From a gamma proteobacterium symbiont of Taylorina sp. (lineage in GTDB: Bacteria > Pseudomonadota > Gammaproteobacteria > GRL18): 64,000 nt of DNA. Numbering within the stretch: the first letter of the stretch is position 1; every line of letters begins with the position of its first letter. The notes under the pieces were generated by a model that was given only the letters and a program-made list of their open reading frames with translations, was not told the DNA's origin and did not search any database. A program made the position numbers and the translations under genes. The stretch is from contig JAHXIV010000051.1 of the NCBI GenBank assembly GCA_025655455.1, forward strand, positions 1-64,000. The letters run 5' to 3'. This document shows positions 57,248-64,000 of this stretch, piece by piece.

Positions 57248-57427
57248 AACCTAAATAAATCAGTTGAATCTACTGCGAGCGTCCAATGCACTGAATCTTC
57301 AAGACTTTCCAGAACATTTTGACTGCACCCGTAGGGTGACTACGAATGAAGTCAAAATAACCTGTAACGCCTTGAACCTTCAGCGCTTTGATCGCTCTCG
57401 CTACAATTCAACTGATTTATTTAGGTT
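57248..57427. mobile_element. 180-bp nested palindromic element with 22-bp terminal inverted repeats
   Basis: AACCTAAATAAATCAGTTGA plus AT at 57248-57269 is the exact reverse complement of 57406-57427. The next 12 bases inward are also imperfectly inverted. At the centre ATTTTGACT and AGTCAAAAT, and CACCC and GGGTG, pair again. The whole could fold into one long hairpin. It is non-coding and MITE-like and sits between nadK and grpE; the rest of the gap 57231-57595 holds the grpE promoter. Confidence 0.8.
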
Positions 57428-57523
57428 TAAGCTGAATTTATCAATTATCTCAGGACATCGAACACTTTTGTTAATATTGTACAGGATAAATTTTATATCA
57501 TTAAGTAAATTTCTTATTTCAAC

Positions 57524-57552
57524 CTTGAATCATGAGAATTAACCCTTATTTA
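57524..57552 (+). promoter_or_regulatory. Sigma-32-type heat-shock promoter of grpE
   Basis: CTTGAAT (57524-57530) and CCCTTATTTA (57543-57552) are 12 bases apart. They match the sigma-32 consensus CTTGAAA and CCCCATnTA well. The grpE start is 44 bases downstream. Confidence 0.75.
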
Positions 57553-57595
57553 GTGTGTTAATCAGGATATACCTTTGAAGAATGAGGAATAAAAT

Positions 57596-58195
57596 ATGTC
57601 GGAAGAACAAAAAGTTGATGAGCAGACAGCTGAAGGTGAAATCAAGCAGACTGCAGAAGAAATTGTCAATGAAGATGAAGATAGTGAAGAAGCCGTTGAC
57701 GAACTGGCGGCATTAAAAGCAGAAGAACTTATCTCCCGTATTAAACTGGCTCAGGCAAAGGCAGATGAAAACTGGGATGTTGCCTTACGCACTAAAGCTG
57801 AAATGGAAAATGTACGCCGCCGCACTGAAAAAGAAGTATCGAATGCCAGAAAATTTGGTGTTGAAAAAATGGTGAATGAAATCCTTCCGGTCAAAGATTC
57901 TATGGAATTAGGATTAAAGGCTGCCATTGAACTTGATATTGAAGATGAAGCAGTACATAAAGTTCGTGAAGGTATGGAGCTGACCTTAAAAATGATGAAT
58001 AATGCAATGACTAAAATCGGTGTCAAAGAAGTGGCGTCAGAAGAGGGTGAAGCCTATAGTGCTGATTTTCATCAGGCCATGTCTATGCAGGAAGTAGCGG
58101 GCAAAGAGGCTAATACAATTATAGCTGTGGTGCAAAAAGGTTATATGCTCAACGATCGTCTGATTCGTCCGGCGATGGTGATGGTTGCAAAATAA
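57596..58195 (+). CDS. grpE: Nucleotide exchange factor GrpE
   Basis: The 199-residue cofactor releases ADP from DnaK. It has an acidic N-terminal tail, a long coiled coil and the family core RTKAEMENVRRRTEKEV, VKDSMELGL and the beta domain VVQKGYMLNDRLIRPAMV. AGGA lies about ten bases before the start. Its position before dnaK and its own heat-shock promoter are typical. Confidence 0.96.
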   Translation: MSEEQKVDEQTAEGEIKQTAEEIVNEDEDSEEAVDELAALKAEELISRIKLAQAKADENWDVALRTKAEMENVRRRTEKEVSNARKFGVEKMVNEILPVKDSMELGLKAAIELDIEDEAVHKVREGMELTLKMMNNAMTKIGVKEVASEEGEAYSADFHQAMSMQEVAGKEANTIIAVVQKGYMLNDRLIRPAMVMVAK

Positions 58196-58198
58196 CCC

Positions 58199-58227
58199 CT
58201 TGAAAAGTGGGAATAAAACCCCATAAA
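58199..58227 (+). promoter_or_regulatory. Sigma-32-type heat-shock promoter of dnaK
   Basis: CTTGAAA (58199-58205) and CCCCATAAA (58219-58227) are 13 bases apart, an essentially perfect match to the sigma-32 consensus. The dnaK start lies 54 bases downstream. It begins just after the grpE stop. Confidence 0.85.
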
Positions 58228-58281
58228 TAGAACAAGAACAATTTTAAGTTAGTTAGAAAAAGAAATTTTTAGGAGAATAAA

Positions 58282-60207
58282 ATGGGTAAAATTATCGGTA
58301 TTGATTTAGGAACAACAAACTCATGTGTGGCTGTGATGGATGGTGATAAGCCTAAAGTGATTGAAAATCTGGAAGGTGATCGGACTACACCATCAATTGT
58401 TGCCTATACTGACGATGAAATCCTGGTTGGTCAGCCTGCAAAACGTCAGGCAGTCACAAACCCTACTAATACACTGTATGCTGTCAAGCGTTTAATTGGC
58501 CGTAGCTTTAATGAAGATGCAGTACAAAAAGATATTGATCTGGTTCCCTACAAAATTGTTAAAGCGGACAATGGTGATGCCTGGGTTGAAGCACAAGGCA
58601 AAAAAATGGCACCACCCGAAGTTTCAGCTAAAGTCCTGGCAAAAATGAAGAAAACAGCTGAAGATTATTTAGGTGAAGAAGTCACCGAAGCGGTTATTAC
58701 TGTGCCTGCTTATTTTAATGACTCTCAACGTCAGGCAACTAAAGACGCCGGTAAGATTGCCGGTCTGGAAGTGAAACGTATTATTAATGAACCGACTGCC
58801 GCCGCACTGGCCTATGGCCTGGATAAATCAAAAGGTGATTCAACGATTGCCGTATTTGACCTGGGTGGTGGTACTTTTGATGTGTCTATTATTGAAATTG
58901 CTGAAATTGATGGTGAATATCAGTTTGAAGTATTATCAACCAATGGAGATACCTTCCTGGGTGGTGAAGATTTTGATATGCGTCTGATTGATTATCTTGC
59001 CGATGAATTCAAGAAAGATCAGGGCATGGATTTACGCGGTGATCCACTGGCAATGCAGCGTCTGAAAGAAGGGGCGGAAAAAGCAAAAATTGAACTATCA
59101 TCTACTCAGCAGACTGATGTTAATTTACCTTATATTACTGCAGATGCTTCGGGTCCCAAACATCTTAATGTTAAAATTACCCGTGCTAAATTAGAATCAT
59201 TAGTTGAAGATCTCATTAAGCGTACTATTGATCCTTGTCGTATAGCCATTAATGACGCAGGTCTGTCTGTTGGTGATATTGATGAAGTCATCCTGGTGGG
59301 TGGTCAGATTCGTATGCCTAAGGTGCAGGAAGAAGTTCAGGCTTTCTTTGGTAAAGAGCCTCGTAGAGATGTTAATCCTGACGAAGCAGTTGCTGTGGGT
59401 GCAGCAGTACAGGGTGGTGTTTTAGGCGGCGAGGTTAAAGATGTCCTTTTACTGGATGTCACACCATTGTCTCTGGGTATTGAAACAGCCGGTGGTGTAA
59501 TGACCAAGCTGGTTGAGAAAAATACTACCATTCCAACCAAGGCATCACAAACCTTTACTACTGCAGATGATAATCAGACTGCAGTAACTGTTCATGTCTT
59601 ACAGGGTGAGCGTGAAGTGGCTTCAGGTAATAAGTCATTAGGTCGCTTTGACTTATCTGATATTCCACCTGCACAGCGTGGAACACCTCAGATTGAAGTA
59701 TCTTTTGACCTGGATGCCAATGGTATCTTACATGTATCAGCAAAAGACAAGGCGACTGGCAAGGAACAGTCTATTGTGATTAAAGCGTCCAGTGGTTTAT
59801 CAGATGATGAAGTGGATCGTATGGTTCAGGATGCAGAAGTTCATGCTGAAGATGATAAGAAGTTTCATGAACTGGTCAGTGTACGCAATACTGCTGAAAA
59901 TATGATCCATGCAACCAAAAAATCAATGGAAGATATGGGTGATAAGCTGGAAGATGGTGAGAAAACAGCGATTGAAAGCGCAATTAAAGATTTAGAAGAA
60001 TCTCTTAAGGGCGATGATAAGGATGATATTGAAGCAAAAACTAAAGCTCTGACTGATGCTTCAGCAAAAATGGCGGAACGTATGTATGCTGATCAGGCTG
60101 GTGATGCTGCTGGAGCCGAAGGTGCTCAGGATGCTGCTGCCGAAAATACTGCTGATGATGATGTGGTTGATGCAGAGTTTGAAGAAGTAGACGACGCTAA
60201 GAAGTAA
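58282..60207 (+). CDS. dnaK: Molecular chaperone DnaK (Hsp70)
   Basis: The 641-residue chaperone starts [14 protein letters not shown] and has the nucleotide-binding motifs [12 protein letters not shown] and VGGQIRMP, plus the linker [15 protein letters not shown]. The substrate domain and a lid end with an Ala-rich region and the acidic [10 protein letters not shown] tail. It has a strong AGGAG start site about eight bases upstream. It folds proteins with DnaJ and GrpE, coded on both sides. Confidence 0.98.
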   Translation: MGKIIGIDLGTTNSCVAVMDGDKPKVIENLEGDRTTPSIVAYTDDEILVGQPAKRQAVTNPTNTLYAVKRLIGRSFNEDAVQKDIDLVPYKIVKADNGDAWVEAQGKKMAPPEVSAKVLAKMKKTAEDYLGEEVTEAVITVPAYFNDSQRQATKDAGKIAGLEVKRIINEPTAAALAYGLDKSKGDSTIAVFDLGGGTFDVSIIEIAEIDGEYQFEVLSTNGDTFLGGEDFDMRLIDYLADEFKKDQGMDLRGDPLAMQRLKEGAEKAKIELSSTQQTDVNLPYITADASGPKHLNVKITRAKLESLVEDLIKRTIDPCRIAINDAGLSVGDIDEVILVGGQIRMPKVQEEVQAFFGKEPRRDVNPDEAVAVGAAVQGGVLGGEVKDVLLLDVTPLSLGIETAGGVMTKLVEKNTTIPTKASQTFTTADDNQTAVTVHVLQGEREVASGNKSLGRFDLSDIPPAQRGTPQIEVSFDLDANGILHVSAKDKATGKEQSIVIKASSGLSDDEVDRMVQDAEVHAEDDKKFHELVSVRNTAENMIHATKKSMEDMGDKLEDGEKTAIESAIKDLEESLKGDDKDDIEAKTKALTDASAKMAERMYADQAGDAAGAEGAQDAAAENTADDDVVDAEFEEVDDAKK

Positions 60208-60218
60208 TATCTGCTGAA

Positions 60219-60288
60219 GGGGTCGGAGTTAAAATATCAAGGACTTGGAGTTCAGACTCTGACTTCTTGATATTTTAACTCCGACCCC
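60219..60288. repeat. Long REP-like inverted repeat between dnaK and dnaJ
   Basis: A perfect 23-bp stem is formed by 60219-60241 (beginning GGGGTCGGAGTT) and 60266-60288 (ending AACTCCGACCCC). The 24-base loop is itself partly palindromic (GAGTTCAGACTC). A T-run (about 60290-60295) follows, so it can act as a terminator or attenuator. The GGGGTCGGAGT ends resemble REP elements mobilised by RAYT-type transposases in other Gammaproteobacteria. Confidence 0.75.
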
Positions 60289-60320
60289 ATTTTTTGTATA
60301 GCTAGAGAAGAAAAGCCATT

Positions 60321-61466
60321 ATGTCCAAAAAAGATTTTTACCAGGTACTCGGGGTTGATAAAACAGCCAGTGATGCAGAGTTAAAGAAGGCTTATCGTCG
60401 TCTGGCAATGAAGTATCACCCTGACAGAAACCCTGATAATAAAGATGCTGAAGCACACTTCAAAGAAGCTAAAGAAGCCTACGAAATCTTATCCAATGCA
60501 CAAAAGCGGGTGGCCTATGATCAATTTGGTCATGCCGGTGTTGAGCAGGGTGCTGGTATGGGTGGTGGTGCTGGTCATGGTAACTTCAGTGATATTTTTG
60601 GTGATGTTTTTGGTGACATCTTTGGCGGCAGTGGCGGCGGTCGTCAGGGTGGTGAAAGAGTTTATCGCGGTGCTGATCTGCAATACAATCTGGAACTCAG
60701 TCTGGAAGATGCGGTGCATGGAAAGTCAGTAAAAATTCGTATTCCTACCATGGTAGGCTGTAATAAATGTGATGGTTCAGGTGCTAAAAAAGGTTCTAAG
60801 GCGGATACTTGCAGTACCTGTCAGGGCGTTGGTCAGGTACGTATGCAGCAGGGGTTCTTTTCTTTGCAGCAAACCTGCCCTACCTGTCATGGCAGTGGTA
60901 AGGTCATAAAAGATCCTTGTGATGCCTGTCATGGTGAAGGACGTATACAGGAACATAAATCTCTTTCAGTTAAAGTGCCGGCAGGTGTTGATACAGGCGA
61001 TCGTATTCGTCTGTCTAATGAGGGTGAAGCTGGTCAGAATGGAGGTCCTGCGGGTGATTTGTATGTTCACGTCCATGTTAAGCCCCATGAAATTTTTACC
61101 CGTGAAGGAAGTGACCTGTTTTGTGAAGTGCCTATTAATATCACTACGGCTGCACTGGGCGGCAGTTTGGAAATCCCCACTCTGGATGGTCGCATCAGCT
61201 TAAAAGTTCCAGCTGAAACTCAAACCGGAAAAATGTTTCGCATGCGTAACAAGGGTGTTAAATCTGTACGCGGAGGCGCTCAGGGCGATCTGCTCTGTCG
61301 CATTATTGTTGAAACTCCGGTTAGACTGAGTGATAGACAGAAGGAACTATTACAGGAATTTCAGCAGACACTGGTTGAAGGTGGAAAGAGTCATAGCCCC
61401 AAAACTCATGGCTGGCTAGATGGTGTTAAGAAATTTTTTGATGATATGAAGCAAAACATGGGATAG
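60321..61466 (+). CDS. dnaJ: Chaperone DnaJ (Hsp40)
   Basis: The 381-residue co-chaperone has an N-terminal J domain with the essential HPD (YHPDRNPDN). A Gly/Phe-rich region (about 75-115) follows, then four CxxCxGxG zinc repeats ([32 protein letters not shown]) and the C-terminal substrate domain. It stimulates DnaK ATP hydrolysis. A REP-like hairpin separates it from dnaK, so its level may differ. No clear terminator follows. Confidence 0.98.
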   Translation: MSKKDFYQVLGVDKTASDAELKKAYRRLAMKYHPDRNPDNKDAEAHFKEAKEAYEILSNAQKRVAYDQFGHAGVEQGAGMGGGAGHGNFSDIFGDVFGDIFGGSGGGRQGGERVYRGADLQYNLELSLEDAVHGKSVKIRIPTMVGCNKCDGSGAKKGSKADTCSTCQGVGQVRMQQGFFSLQQTCPTCHGSGKVIKDPCDACHGEGRIQEHKSLSVKVPAGVDTGDRIRLSNEGEAGQNGGPAGDLYVHVHVKPHEIFTREGSDLFCEVPINITTAALGGSLEIPTLDGRISLKVPAETQTGKMFRMRNKGVKSVRGGAQGDLLCRIIVETPVRLSDRQKELLQEFQQTLVEGGKSHSPKTHGWLDGVKKFFDDMKQNMG

Positions 61467-61643
61467 GCGTTCGGGAATGATGGTAGTAATAATCCCTATT
61501 CACTCCCTCTCTTTCTGCAATTGCGTTAACATCAGCTTATGCTAAAACTTCCAGTTAGCGACCATTTCCGGTTTGTAAAAATAAGGCGTAATAGAATTTA
61601 CAGGTGTCAGTTTTTCCATCATTGATTAGCTTTAGCTTATACA

Positions 61644-61671
61644 TTATCATGTGTATTAATACATATGATAA
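61644..61671. promoter_or_regulatory. 28-bp near-perfect palindrome just before a GGDEF-EAL gene
   Basis: TTATCATGTGTATTAATACA plus TATGATAA is palindromic except for one mismatched pair. It ends 15 bases before the ATG at 61687 and just before its AAGG ribosome-binding site. It could be a repressor site or a hairpin that controls translation. Confidence 0.5.
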
Positions 61672-61686
61672 CTACAAGGTAATAAA

Positions 61687-64000
61687 ATGTTTTTAAAACT
61701 TAGCCTAAAGTTACGTCTGACATTTTTTATTTGTACCTTTACCATCCTTTCTACTATTTTATTAAGTCATTTTGTCAGTCAGTACTCCAGTGAACAAATT
61801 ATTAAAGATCAAGGTCTGTTACTTAAAGAAGTGGCTTTATCCATGGCCAATCGCCTTGGTCAGGATATGAATACTCGTTCAGCAGAAATTGAATTCCTGG
61901 CTCATATGGAGTTAATTCGTAATCCTTCTACACCACTTGAGCAAAAACTTAAAATTTTTGAAGATATGAAACGTGCCTATCCTTATTACGCATGGTTAGG
62001 TATGACAGATGATAAGGGAAATATTTTAACCGGTACTGATGGTTTGCTGATTGGAAAAAATGTTTTTAAACGTACCTGGTTTATTGAGGGCAGTAAAGGA
62101 TTGCACTTTGGTGATGCTCATGATGCCTTTCTTTTAGCTAAATTAATGCCCAAGCCCAAGTGGGATGATTTACCGCTTCGACTGGTTGATGTATCTGCTC
62201 CCATATTAGATAAGCAGGGTAACCTGCTCGGTGTTATCTGTGGTCATTTAAGTGTGGACTGGGCATTTGAAGCACGTATTCGTATGTTAGGTAATCTGTC
62301 AAAAGATTCGGTTGATTTAATTGTTTTAAATAAGGAAGGAAAAGTGTTGATGGGTACACCTTCTCTCCCGTCTCTGGAAGTTGACCTAAGTGCATTACAA
62401 TCATGGCAGGATATTAATAAGGACAATGATGCGATTGTTGAAACCTGGCCTGATAATCAAAATTATTTAACTGCAGGTGTATCAAAAACTGCCTTTCGCT
62501 CAAGATTAAATATGGAATGGTCAATTATTGCTCGAAAATTAGAGCTGGAGGCTTTAGAGCCGGCATTTAAAGTAAAAGAAAGAATTTATTTTATTGGAAT
62601 ATTGACATCTATTGTCTTGGGTATATTAATCTGGTTATTTATAGGAAGACAGCTTAAGCCGCTTGAAAACGTCAGTCGGGCGGCTGAGAAAATCCAGAGG
62701 GCTGATATTAATGCAGACTCTATCCCACATCTGGAAGGTAATGATGAAATTGCCACTTTTGCCCGCTCATTAACAAGTTTGGTTACGTCGCTGCAAAGTC
62801 GCAATGAAGAATTAATGCTGACCAATCGAATTTTTGAAGAAAGCGGACAAGGGATCCTGATTACAGATAAGAACCAGAAAATTATTCGTGTAAATAAATC
62901 ATTTACAGAAATTACAAAATACACGGCTGAGGAGATTAAGGGAAAAACACCAACAGTTTTAGCTTCCGGTAAGCATGATGACGCTTTTTATAAACAAATG
63001 TGGAAATCACTTCTTGAGTATGGGATTTGGAGCGGTGAAGTATGGAATCGTAATAAACAAGGGAAAATATATCCGGAATGGCTGAATCTTAATATATTAA
63101 AAAACGACAAGGGTGAAGTCACTCATTATATTGCTTTATTTGATGATATTACAGAGAAGAAAGAGTATGAACAAAAACTCATTCACCTGGCTAACTATGA
63201 TGTTTTAACCAGCCTGCCCAATCGAAATTTGTTACAGGAACATATCAGAGGCTCTATAGAACAAATTGAAGCCAGTGATGGTGAGTTAGCTCTGCTTTTT
63301 ATTGATCTGGATAAGTTTAAACATATCAATGACACCATGGGACATTCTGCAGGGGATAATATCTTGCAGGAGGTTGCCGGTCGATTTTTAAATGTGATTT
63401 CATCGAGCCAGACTCTGGCTAGATGGGGTGGAGATGAATTTGTTGTCTTATTGCCAGGTGTAGATGCTATTCATGCAAAACAAACAGGGCAAAAACTGAT
63501 TGATACTCTGACCCGATCTTTTATTATCGATTCAGCAAGCTATCATATAACCGCCAGTGTTGGTATTGCTCTATTTCCATCTGATAGCCGTAGTGTTGAT
63601 GGCTTATTACGTTGTGCCGACACAGCAATGTACAAAGCCAAGAAAGAGGCTGAAAATACTTGTCAGTTGTATGAAAGTGAAATGAATGAGAGTGTGCAGC
63701 AGTTTTTGAGAATTGATAATGCAATACGCCAGTCTTTACGTAATAACGGTGAAGGATTAAGCCTTGTTTTCCAGCCCCAGTATACAATTGATGGCAAGCA
63801 AATCATTGGTGCTGAAGCATTGATTCGATATCAGGATCCTGAATTTGGGATAATAAGTCCAGGAGAGTTTATTCCCATTGTTGAAGAAACCAGACAAATA
63901 ATTCAATTAGGTAATTGGATTATTGAGCAGGCTATTAAACAGTTTAAAGAAGTGATCGACCATTGCCATCTCATTACCTTATCGATTAATTGTTCAACTC
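61687..64000 (+). CDS. Cache-HAMP-PAS-GGDEF-EAL protein, cut off by the window end
   Basis: The gene starts at an ATG with AAGG seven bases upstream; about 771 residues are visible and the frame stays open to the last base. It has a membrane segment (about 10-30), a periplasmic Cache-like sensor (about 35-295), a second membrane segment (about 300-322) and HAMP (about 323-375). PAS (about 385-495) precedes GGDEF (about 505-665, motif GGDEF, no inhibitory RxxD: SSSQ instead). The EAL domain begins GAEALIRYQDP and runs to the end; its later catalytic residues are not visible. Confidence 0.92.
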   Translation, partial: MFLKLSLKLRLTFFICTFTILSTILLSHFVSQYSSEQIIKDQGLLLKEVALSMANRLGQDMNTRSAEIEFLAHMELIRNPSTPLEQKLKIFEDMKRAYPYYAWLGMTDDKGNILTGTDGLLIGKNVFKRTWFIEGSKGLHFGDAHDAFLLAKLMPKPKWDDLPLRLVDVSAPILDKQGNLLGVICGHLSVDWAFEARIRMLGNLSKDSVDLIVLNKEGKVLMGTPSLPSLEVDLSALQSWQDINKDNDAIVETWPDNQNYLTAGVSKTAFRSRLNMEWSIIARKLELEALEPAFKVKERIYFIGILTSIVLGILIWLFIGRQLKPLENVSRAAEKIQRADINADSIPHLEGNDEIATFARSLTSLVTSLQSRNEELMLTNRIFEESGQGILITDKNQKIIRVNKSFTEITKYTAEEIKGKTPTVLASGKHDDAFYKQMWKSLLEYGIWSGEVWNRNKQGKIYPEWLNLNILKNDKGEVTHYIALFDDITEKKEYEQKLIHLANYDVLTSLPNRNLLQEHIRGSIEQIEASDGELALLFIDLDKFKHINDTMGHSAGDNILQEVAGRFLNVISSSQTLARWGGDEFVVLLPGVDAIHAKQTGQKLIDTLTRSFIIDSASYHITASVGIALFPSDSRSVDGLLRCADTAMYKAKKEAENTCQLYESEMNESVQQFLRIDNAIRQSLRNNGEGLSLVFQPQYTIDGKQIIGAEALIRYQDPEFGIISPGEFIPIVEETRQIIQLGNWIIEQAIKQFKEVIDHCHLITLSINCST

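Noticed and set aside
57264-57542. Plus-strand frame of 92 codons upstream of grpE
   Set aside because: It lies across the palindromic element and the grpE promoter, with no ribosome-binding site and no recognisable product.
1-64000. CRISPR arrays, tRNA or rRNA genes, and a tmRNA near smpB
   Set aside because: No regularly spaced repeats, no tRNA-like TTC-arm patterns and no conserved rRNA or tmRNA stretches were noticed by eye; a dedicated scan was not possible.

Overview
The window is a stretch of an AT-rich gammaproteobacterial chromosome. Housekeeping neighbourhoods typical of Gammaproteobacteria show this: smpB, ratA/ratB and bamE lie next to fur, followed by recN, nadK, grpE, dnaK and dnaJ, and elsewhere there are pilB/pilC and corC/lnt. 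The lifestyle suggested is that of an environmental bacterium rich in sensory systems, with type IV pili, a TRAP transporter and a lipid-trafficking system. No tRNA, rRNA, CRISPR array or intact insertion sequence was recognised.

Bases 1-14,700 are an accessory, signalling-heavy region. It holds a DUF4143-type ATPase split by one in-frame amber codon, a FIST sensor next to a PAS-SpoIIE phosphatase, and a 1664-residue receptor phosphatase with three tandem periplasmic solute-binding domains. A Cache-PAS-GGDEF cyclase, a PhnD-like lipoprotein and a truncated HAMP-PAS sensor follow. Small palindromic repeats, a MITE-like element and a decayed IS110-type transposase lie between these genes.

Bases 14,700-18,800 form a compact, very AT-rich operon (YfiR-like periplasmic protein, TonB-dependent receptor, CHASE/HAMP-GGDEF cyclase) that looks like a YfiR/YfiN-type c-di-GMP switch tied to an outer-membrane receptor. 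Bases 18,900-30,300 hold a secreted subtilisin, a FadL-type porin, a class III adenylate cyclase, two large PAS-GGDEF-EAL proteins and a SIMPL protein. Bases 30,400-33,350 hold a small TetR-associated cluster (GNAT, ABM-type monooxygenase, TetR, AhpD-like protein) with shared operator-like sequences.

Bases 33,350-47,820 are more conserved: pilC-pilB, then corC, lnt and a four-gene MlaE/MlaF/MCE/PqiC-type transport operon, then a TatT-DctP-DctQ-DctM TRAP operon on the other strand. Bases 48,000-64,000 hold a solute-binding PAS histidine kinase, smpB, a sodium-symporter family protein, ratAB, bamE, fur, recN, nadK and grpE-dnaK-dnaJ with two sigma-32-type promoters. The last gene is a Cache-HAMP-PAS-GGDEF-EAL protein that runs off the end.

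The main theme is cyclic-nucleotide and phosphatase signalling: five GGDEF proteins, three of which also have EAL domains, one adenylate cyclase, two SpoIIE phosphatases and one histidine kinase. Related PAS and output modules recur in several genes, so they appear to have spread by duplication. Domain assignments come from reading the translated sequence; no database search was run.
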